Source: Methanolinea sp. (GTDB taxonomy: Archaea > Halobacteriota > Methanomicrobia > Methanomicrobiales > Methanospirillaceae). Taken from it: DNA of 5,174 nt. The notes under the pieces were generated by a model. The model did not search any database, was not told where the DNA came from, and saw only the letters and a list, made by a program, of their open reading frames with translations. Of this stretch, positions 1-3,898 are shown piece by piece (the stretch's first letter is position 1; the number at the start of each line of letters is the position of its first letter). The stretch spans positions 1 through 5,174 of the forward strand of contig DUGV01000113.1 in NCBI GenBank assembly GCA_013331225.1, given 5' to 3'. The position numbers and the translations under genes were made by a program.

Positions 1-1
1 C

Positions 2-310
2 GGCGGAGGCGCACAGTTCCACGAGATCTTCCGGACCCCGGGCCACATGGCGCTGCTCAGGGCTGCAGACGGGCTTCTCTCCGTCCGGAGGGGCCAGACC
101 GAGCTCTCGATCGCGATGGCGGAGATGGCAGGTATCACCCCCGCGGTCACCATCTGCGAGATGCTGGACGACGAGAGCGGGTACGCCCTCTCGAAGGAGG
201 ACGCGATGGCCTACGCAAAAAAGCACGGCATGGTCTTCGTGGAGGGAAACGAGGTGCTCGAGGCCTGGGATGCGTTCGTCTCCGGAGGGAAGCGCGGGAT
301 CCCGGAGTAA
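2..310 (+). CDS. ribB: 3,4-dihydroxy-2-butanone 4-phosphate synthase, C-terminal part (5' end outside the window)
   Basis: RibB converts ribulose 5-phosphate to 3,4-dihydroxy-2-butanone 4-phosphate plus formate, supplying the four-carbon unit of riboflavin; in methanogens riboflavin-type flavins are needed for FMN and FAD. The reading frame is already open at base 2, so the first half of the gene, including the N-terminal acidic active-site loop, is missing. The last 102 residues carry family motifs in order: FRTPGH (residues 11-16 of the fragment), LLRAADGLL, RRGQTELS (residues 30-37), MAGITPAVTICEMLDD and the ALSKEDAMAYAKKHG helix. The family normally has RxGHTE; here the histidine codon is replaced by CAG at 95-97. 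That histidine is a metal ligand in the Methanocaldococcus jannaschii enzyme. The histidine of PGH and the glutamate of ICEML are kept at the expected spacing. The family assignment is firm. Whether this copy is fully active is open. Confidence 0.95.
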   Translation, partial: GGGAQFHEIFRTPGHMALLRAADGLLSVRRGQTELSIAMAEMAGITPAVTICEMLDDESGYALSKEDAMAYAKKHGMVFVEGNEVLEAWDAFVSGGKRGIPE

Positions 311-336
311 CAGCCACGCGATTCCTCTTCACGGGC

Positions 337-354
337 AAGAGACCTCTCTTTTTT
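337..354 (+). terminator. Probable ribB transcription terminator
   Basis: A short inverted repeat (AAGAGA / TCTCTT) about 27 bases after the ribB stop runs into six T residues at 349-354. Archaeal RNA polymerase terminates mainly at T-tracts, so this fits the 3' end of the ribB transcript. The stem is weak, so the T-tract is probably the effective part. Confidence 0.5.
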
Positions 355-400
355 CCCGCATGAATCCTGAATTGTCATTGCAGGAAAAGCGTCCACGCGG

Positions 401-417
401 TTTTTTGAGCAAAAAAA
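401..417. terminator. Back-to-back T-tract terminator between ribB and the small minus-strand gene
   Basis: Six T, a GAGC spacer and seven A form an inverted repeat, so both strands present a U-run in the RNA: U6 for plus-strand transcripts and U7 for minus-strand transcripts. The minus-strand U7 begins 11 bases after the stop of the 53-codon gene at 428-589. It could terminate that gene and also act as a second stop for ribB. The rest of the 311-427 gap contains no convincing gene. Confidence 0.6.
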
Positions 418-427
418 GGTGCGGGAG

Positions 428-589
428 TTACTTTTTGGCCAGCATCTTCAGAGTCTCTTCAGGGAGCATCTTTGCAATCGAGGTCTTCGTGGGGCAGCGG
501 CCCGGCTTGATACCTGCTGCCTTTGCGGCCTCTTTTAGTGTCTTGAGGTCGAGGTTCTTCACCATTTCCTGGATCTCTTCATCCTTCAT
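428..589 (-). CDS. Small basic 53-residue protein, SAP-like helical DNA-binding candidate
   Basis: This gene is short enough to be missed by length cut-offs. It starts at ATG (587-589) and ends with TAA (428-430). Upstream, a GGTGACC Shine-Dalgarno (592-598) lies three bases before the ATG, and a TTTTATCT TATA-like box (624-631) lies at the right distance for a start near 602. Downstream, a U7 terminator follows 11 bases after the stop. The protein is lysine-rich and predicted all-helical, with an acidic N-terminus ([10 protein letters not shown]), a helix [15 protein letters not shown], a [10 protein letters not shown] turn, then [16 protein letters not shown]. Helix, glycine-containing turn and helix resemble SAP / Rho-N-type nucleic-acid-binding modules, but this is resemblance by eye only. 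It lies just downstream of, and in the same direction as, the rpa operon, with its own promoter. The single cysteine (residue 32) gives no obvious metal site. Coding status is well supported; the function is a guess. Confidence 0.78.
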   Translation of the reverse strand: MKDEEIQEMVKNLDLKTLKEAAKAAGIKPGRCPTKTSIAKMLPEETLKMLAKK

Positions 590-591
590 AA

Positions 592-598
592 GGTCACC
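592..598 (-). promoter_or_regulatory. Shine-Dalgarno of the 53-codon gene
   Basis: GGTGACC on the minus strand matches the archaeal anti-Shine-Dalgarno and lies three bases before the ATG at 587-589. It decides the start of this small gene. Confidence 0.65.
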
Positions 599-623
599 AG
601 TAAGATCTACCCTCGCGCCCTGG

Positions 624-631
624 AGATAAAA
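624..631 (-). promoter_or_regulatory. TATA-like box of the 53-codon gene
   Basis: TTTTATCT on the minus strand, centred about 26 bases before a predicted start near 602. That leaves a leader of about a dozen bases carrying the Shine-Dalgarno. It sits next to the TCCCGGGA double palindrome at 640-658. Confidence 0.5.
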
Positions 632-639
632 GTTGTTGA

Positions 640-658
640 TCCCGGGAGGATCCCGGGA
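640..658 (-). terminator. GC-rich hairpin after the RPA-associated gene (two TCCCGGGA palindromes)
   Basis: Two identical self-complementary octamers, TCCCGGGA (640-647 and 651-658), are separated by three bases. They begin two bases after the stop of the gene at 661-1257. As RNA they can form an eight-pair stem, followed about eight bases later by UUUU. This may end the rpa operon transcript. The site also sits directly upstream of the TATA-like box of the next gene, so a protein-binding role is equally possible. Confidence 0.45.
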
Positions 659-660
659 AA

Positions 661-1257
661 TCAGATCTTCAACTGCGCGAGCGCCTCGTACACCATCTTC
701 CGGAATAGCCCCGGGTCAATGGTATACTCCCTTCTCGCCCGGTCCCCGTCCGGGGTCCCGGCAGACTTCTCGATCCGGTCAAGGGTCGCCCTGGCGCAGT
801 CGAGCACCCACTCGTCCCGGATATCCTTGTCAACCTGGGTGATGGACTCGCAGCGGATGGAGATCAGCACGGCCCCGTCAGGCGTCTGGTACACGTTCGG
901 TTTTCCCACCACCGCCACGAAGCATGGAGGCTCGAGCCTTGCGATCTGCTGCATGGCCTCCGGCTGGTAGCTGCCCGCCATCACGAAGAAGGTCCCGGTG
1001 GGGTCCACCACCCGCGCCCGGTAGAACATGTTCTGCTCACCCTGCTTCTTCTTCTCGGTGAGCGTGCCCGCAAAGAAGACCCGGTTGCATCGCGCCCCGG
1101 TGGGGAGGAGCACGAACGTCGGGCTCTTCTCATCCTGGCCTTCCCTGAAATGCACCCGGCTCTCTCTTAATTCCTGTGCAAAGACACGGCGGGCGGGCTC
1201 GCGTTCGAAGACGCCGTCCCTCCTCCCGGGCATTCCCTTCGCGTTCCCGTTGGTCAC
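661..1257 (-). CDS. RPA-associated OB-fold protein (COG3390-type, partner of archaeal RPA)
   Basis: Proteins of this family are encoded with, and interact with, archaeal RPA (RpaP1/RpaP3 in haloarchaea), and act in single-stranded DNA binding during replication and repair. Visible features are [19 protein letters not shown] near the N-terminus (residues 19-37), then a beta-rich OB-fold core at about 47-141 ([66 protein letters not shown]), and a helical C-terminal tail (142-198). The chosen start is GTG at 1257. It overlaps the rpa stop as GTGA and is preceded by a GGTGG Shine-Dalgarno at suitable distance. An ATG at 1233 (residue 9) is possible but has a GGGA directly against it with no spacer. 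The overlap implies translational coupling and matched amounts of the two proteins. The 198-residue length is typical. The family assignment is confident by motif and context. Confidence 0.88.
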   Translation of the reverse strand: MTNGNAKGMPGRRDGVFEREPARRVFAQELRESRVHFREGQDEKSPTFVLLPTGARCNRVFFAGTLTEKKKQGEQNMFYRARVVDPTGTFFVMAGSYQPEAMQQIARLEPPCFVAVVGKPNVYQTPDGAVLISIRCESITQVDKDIRDEWVLDCARATLDRIEKSAGTPDGDRARREYTIDPGLFRKMVYEALAQLKI

Positions 1258-2489
1258 AGCGAACCACCCGCCCGGTTCAGGAGATCGGCCAGTTGATCAG
1301 GCGTGTAGTGGAGGAGCTCGCAGGATGAGACAAGAAGCCGGTTGTCGATCTCCCGTCCCCTGCAGGAAAGATACCTCCCGAGGAGAGCCTCGCGGAACCG
1401 GAGGAAGACTTCGTCCATCCCGAGGGGATTGTTCTCCGCGAGCTCTTTTGCCTGGTCGAGGCTCATTCCCACCAGGCCCTCGGTTTCACCCCTCTGTATG
1501 AGGACTTCCCGCGTCTCCTCCCCGTTGTCGAGCCAGCCCTTGATCCGGAGATCGTAGTGGTAATTGGGCTGGATCTCGTGCACCGGGCAGTAATTCTGGC
1601 GGGAGAGGACCCGGTTGCATCCCTCGACAGGGCAGCGCCTGACCAGCCCGGAACCAGGTGAAAGGTGCACGAACGCTCCCTCGAACAACGAGTTCCCTGT
1701 ATTGACCTCGATATCCCCCTCCTCCGGGACCGTGGTTGCGGTATTCAGGGTGAGCGAGAGGCGGCCGTTGAAGTCATCCACCGTTGCGTAATATATGGTG
1801 TAGATACCCCCCGGGTTCAGGCGTTCCCTGCCCTCCTCCTTCCAGATCACGAACCGAATGGCCCCGGTCTCATCTGCGAACATGCCAGACTGCAGGATCC
1901 GGTCGTGGGTGGCTTCCCATTCCTGGACAACCTTGCCCCGGATGCAGGCCACGCCCGGCGCAAGGTCTTTGATGGGGGTGATTGTCGGCTTGAGTGTGCC
2001 CTCGTGGGAAACCTCCCTGATCGTGGTCCCTGAGTGGACTTTCAGGTTCAGCATCCCCTTGTACTGGTCGACAACCGCGGACTCCAGGCGGTACCATTTT
2101 CCCTCCTCGAGCACGGGCGCGTTTGCCCTTGACCAGACCACGAAGCGCACCGCGGCTGACTCGTCGGCCACGATCCCTGTCTGGGCAATTGAGGGGGAGG
2201 GCGCGGCGGTGAGCGCAACCACTTTACACTCCACGGTCACCCACTCTCCGTTTGCAAGCAGGGACAGTGCCTTCTGGTCTCCTGCCCCCCCGCCCCCGCT
2301 TCCCTGGAACCCGGGGATATCGTATTCTCTCGCGAATTCGTTCAGCACGGTTCTCTCGGCTTCTGCCGGCGGGACACCGAACTCCTCGACAAGGCGCTTA
2401 AGTTTTGCCTCTATTCCGCTCTTCTCCACGGAATGGCCGTGGGAGGTGATTTTCTGGGAGATTCTTTCAGCTGTGTGGGAAAAATCCAT
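1254..2489 (-). CDS. rpa: Replication protein A, single-stranded DNA-binding protein with zinc finger
   Basis: RPA coats single-stranded DNA during replication, recombination and repair. The 411-residue protein has a helical N-terminal region (1-60), a glycine-rich linker (62-70), a first OB fold (about 80-160), a second OB fold (about 173-256) and a C-terminal domain with a C-x4-C-x9-C-x2-H zinc site (C286, C291, C301, H304), as in zinc-containing RPA large-subunit C-terminal OB folds. The first two OB folds are visibly related: GIVADESAAVRFVVWSRAN (105-123) matches GMFADETGAIRFVIWKEEG (202-220), an internal duplication. The ATG at 2489 follows a GGAGAT Shine-Dalgarno, and a TTTAAGTA TATA box sits at 2527-2534. 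It is first in an operon with the overlapping RPA-associated gene. An aspartate and tryptophan pattern recurs in both OB folds. No truncation is visible. Identification is secure; how many subunits form the active complex cannot be read here. Confidence 0.95.
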   Translation of the reverse strand: MDFSHTAERISQKITSHGHSVEKSGIEAKLKRLVEEFGVPPAEAERTVLNEFAREYDIPGFQGSGGGGAGDQKALSLLANGEWVTVECKVVALTAAPSPSIAQTGIVADESAAVRFVVWSRANAPVLEEGKWYRLESAVVDQYKGMLNLKVHSGTTIREVSHEGTLKPTITPIKDLAPGVACIRGKVVQEWEATHDRILQSGMFADETGAIRFVIWKEEGRERLNPGGIYTIYYATVDDFNGRLSLTLNTATTVPEEGDIEVNTGNSLFEGAFVHLSPGSGLVRRCPVEGCNRVLSRQNYCPVHEIQPNYHYDLRIKGWLDNGEETREVLIQRGETEGLVGMSLDQAKELAENNPLGMDEVFLRFREALLGRYLSCRGREIDNRLLVSSCELLHYTPDQLADLLNRAGGSL

Positions 2490-2495
2490 TCTTAC

Positions 2496-2508
2496 ATCTC
2501 CAGGAGAT
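2496..2508. promoter_or_regulatory. 13-base palindrome over the rpa Shine-Dalgarno and predicted transcript start
   Basis: ATCTCC-A-GGAGAT is a perfect inverted repeat with a one-base centre. On the minus strand its downstream half is the GGAGAT Shine-Dalgarno of rpa, and the predicted transcription start (about 2504) lies inside it. It may be an operator placed over the start site, or it may be incidental to the Shine-Dalgarno. Confidence 0.4.
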
Positions 2509-2526
2509 TAGTCATATTGCCATGGG

Positions 2527-2534
2527 TACTTAAA
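2527..2534 (-). promoter_or_regulatory. TATA box of the rpa operon
   Basis: TTTAAGTA on the minus strand resembles the archaeal TATA consensus and predicts a start near 2504, giving a leader of about 15 bases with a GGAGAT Shine-Dalgarno. Its AAGTACC portion is one arm of a 7-base inverted repeat with 2570-2576. Confidence 0.6.
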
Positions 2535-2588
2535 GGATGCGGGTGGGTGGTGAAACTGCGATGGCACGCAAGTACCACCTGCTGCAGG

Positions 2589-2596
2589 TTTATATG
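2589..2596 (+). promoter_or_regulatory. TATA box of the CxxC protein gene
   Basis: TTTATATG on the plus strand is a good archaeal TATA box. Its centre is about 28 bases before the ATG at 2621, so transcription should start at or within a few bases of the ATG. It is immediately preceded by the inverted repeat CCTGC-T-GCAGG (2578-2588), which is well placed for a regulator or could contribute to the BRE region. Confidence 0.7.
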
Positions 2597-2620
2597 CAAA
2601 TACCTGTACATTCTGAGCGT

Positions 2621-2815
2621 ATGGCAATAACTGCAGACAGCACGATTTACGAACTTCTGAAAGCAAAACCCGAATCTGCAGAGGTCCTCTTCAAATTCGG
2701 CATGGGATGCGTGGGATGCGCCATCGCCCGCGGGGAGACCATCAAGGAGGCCGCCATGGCCCATGGGATCCCGCTGGATGAGCTTGTCTCCGCCCTTGGA
2801 ATCGCGCAGGGGTAA
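2621..2815 (+). CDS. DUF1858 / hybrid-cluster-protein-associated redox disulfide domain protein
   Basis: This 64-residue cytoplasmic protein has the pattern of the small DUF1858 family, also named the hybrid cluster protein-associated redox disulfide domain. The sequence begins ITADSTIYELLKAKPESAEVL, followed by FKFGMGCVGCAIARGETIKEAAMAHGI and a final LDELVSALG helix. Cys30 and Cys33 form the CxxC motif at the start of a helix, suited to a redox disulfide or metal binding. Related domains occur alone, next to hybrid cluster protein, or as the N-terminal part of iron-sulfur repair proteins; the partner here is unknown and no hybrid cluster gene is in the window. The ATG at 2621 is preferred over an in-frame ATG at 2537 because the TATA box lies between them. 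No Shine-Dalgarno is seen, consistent with a leaderless mRNA. The gene is divergent from rpa and convergent with cbiZ. Confidence 0.88.
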   Translation: MAITADSTIYELLKAKPESAEVLFKFGMGCVGCAIARGETIKEAAMAHGIPLDELVSALGIAQG

Positions 2816-2821
2816 TCCTTA

Positions 2822-3700
2822 CTAGTGCATCCATTTTTTCCGTTTCAGCTCGGCAAGCGGAGCCTCGGGGTTTGCGAGGAGGTAGTCTGCGATCTCCGGC
2901 TCATGTAGGAGGGTGCAGGTGCTGCAGTTCCACACAAGATCGTTCTTTGATGCGCTCTTCACCCACTGGCCGAGGCTTTCGTCGCCGCATGGGTAGAAAG
3001 GGCAGTAGCAGAACTCGCACCGCTGCCCCGGGAAATGGCATGGATAGTACGGGCAATCCTCGGGCAGCCACTCGACCCAGTGGTCCCCCTGGAACCGGCT
3101 GTAGATGAAGAAGGAGGGCCGGCTGCGCGTGATGCGCCCTTCGTGCCTGGCGAGGGCTTCCTGCACCCCAAAGCGGACCGCCTCTGACAGACGCATTCCT
3201 ATTTCCGTCATGGTCCCTCCGCCCCCGTGCTCCACCTCCCCCTCGCAGGCCACGACAATTCCATCCGACGGAGTACCCCCGGTGGGCCTGCCGAGTGAAT
3301 GGAGTATCCCCTCCCTCGCAGCGGTGCCTGTCATGATCGTCTCCAGGAGGGCGGCATCGGTCATCCCTTCGCGGCTGTACACGATCATGTTGACGGACAC
3401 GCGCCCCCCATGGTCGCCTTGTAACGCCCCGGCAGCGAGGAATACGTCCAGGAAGTCATACTGCATGATGCAGAGGCACTCCGCCCGCACTCCCGACATG
3501 AGGCCGAGATATTCTGGAGGGAGCCCCTGCCGATGGATGATCCCCTCCAGTTTCCGGGTTGGATCGGGGACTGCACCACGCTCACCTCCGGCGTGGAGGA
3601 GGAGCGTTGGGACTGTCGCAAGTCCCCCCGGAACTCCTGTGCCTGCGGCGCGGAACGTGCCGCGGAGAATGAGGGTCAGGTCGCGGATATAGTATCTCAT
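2822..3700 (-). CDS. cbiZ: Adenosylcobinamide amidohydrolase CbiZ fused to a cysteine-rich small domain
   Basis: CbiZ hydrolyses adenosylcobinamide to adenosylcobyric acid, letting archaea route salvaged corrinoid back into cobamide synthesis. The CbiZ domain covers about residues 1-185. Motifs include LILRGTFRAAGTGVPGG (9-26), VNMIVYSREGMTDAALLETIMTGTAARE with the family's repeated small residues, TPSDGIVVACEG (143-154) and GGTMTEIGMRLSEAV (161-175). A second domain (about 194-290) holds eight cysteines: C216, C221, C228, C231, C233, C238, C259 and C262, the last two as CxxC followed by H266. It matches the cysteine-rich small (Zn-finger-like) domain seen in other archaeal cobamide genes, and suggests a zinc or iron-sulfur site. 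The start is ATG at 3700 (292 residues), because the family match begins at MRYYIRDLTLILRG. The open frame extends upstream to a TTG at 3829, but those 43 residues look non-coding. No Shine-Dalgarno or TATA box is evident. The gene lies downstream of the ThiC-like gene. Confidence 0.9.
   Translation of the reverse strand: MRYYIRDLTLILRGTFRAAGTGVPGGLATVPTLLLHAGGERGAVPDPTRKLEGIIHRQGLPPEYLGLMSGVRAECLCIMQYDFLDVFLAAGALQGDHGGRVSVNMIVYSREGMTDAALLETIMTGTAAREGILHSLGRPTGGTPSDGIVVACEGEVEHGGGGTMTEIGMRLSEAVRFGVQEALARHEGRITRSRPSFFIYSRFQGDHWVEWLPEDCPYYPCHFPGQRCEFCYCPFYPCGDESLGQWVKSASKNDLVWNCSTCTLLHEPEIADYLLANPEAPLAELKRKKWMH
2834..2839 (+). terminator. T6 tract, possible terminator of the CxxC protein gene
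   Basis: Six T residues lie 18 bases after the stop at 2815, inside the 3' end of the opposing cbiZ gene, where they are read as lysine codons. No stem is associated. It would end the plus-strand transcript within convergent cbiZ sequence. Confidence 0.35.
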
Positions 3701-3896
3701 GCCAGGGGAGGGGTACGGAGGGGTGGTTCGCCCGGGAGAACACAGGGCGCGCTCTTTGTTGCATGCAGGCCGAAAGAAGGAGGGAGTACTCGGCGTTCCA
3801 TCAGACTGATTGGTTTTCCATCCTTTCAAGAAATACCTTTGGAGCGGGGTGCGATTCCCAGCCCGAAAAGATGGAATCCCCCAATCGGGGCCTCCA
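3701..3896 (-). other. 196-base leader / spacer upstream of cbiZ, no gene recognised
   Basis: On the minus strand this stretch begins with the hairpin and U-tract that end the ThiC-like gene (3866-3898). It also contains a short perfect inverted repeat ATCAG-T-CTGAT at 3800-3810, extendable to 3798-3813 with a bulge. I find no tRNA, no convincing small gene and no strong TATA box. How cbiZ is transcribed and how its ribosomes start are therefore not explained by visible signals. Confidence 0.5.
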
Positions 3897-3898
3897 TC
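3866..3898 (-). terminator. Intrinsic-style terminator hairpin of the ThiC-like gene
   Basis: On the minus strand GATGGA pairs with TCCATC and an inner CCCC pairs with GGGG around a GATT loop, with a small internal loop between the two stems. Four T residues (3866-3869) follow directly. The hairpin starts on the last bases of the stop codon (3897-3899). Stem plus T-run indicates termination or attenuation between the ThiC-like gene and cbiZ. Confidence 0.6.

Noticed and set aside
270..629. 119-codon plus-strand open frame overlapping the ribB end
   Set aside because: It overlaps ribB in another frame and runs antisense through the better supported 53-codon gene and its terminator.
1858..2511. 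217-codon plus-strand open frame
   Set aside because: It is antisense to rpa, Ser/Pro-rich and without motifs; the opposing frame has clear OB-fold matches.
2537..2620. Longer start for the CxxC protein at 2537
   Set aside because: The TATA box at 2589-2596 would lie inside the gene, and the family-like sequence begins at the ATG at 2621.
3701..3829. N-terminal extension of CbiZ to a TTG at 3829
   Set aside because: The 43 residues are low-complexity and unlike the family; conserved sequence begins at the ATG at 3700, and there is no ribosome binding site for the TTG.
3838..3865. T-arm-like sequence (GGGG-TGCGATT-CCC) on the plus strand suggesting a tRNA 3' end
   Set aside because: The second T of the TTC loop is G, one stem pair fails, and no matching 5' acceptor strand, D-arm or anticodon arm could be found upstream.
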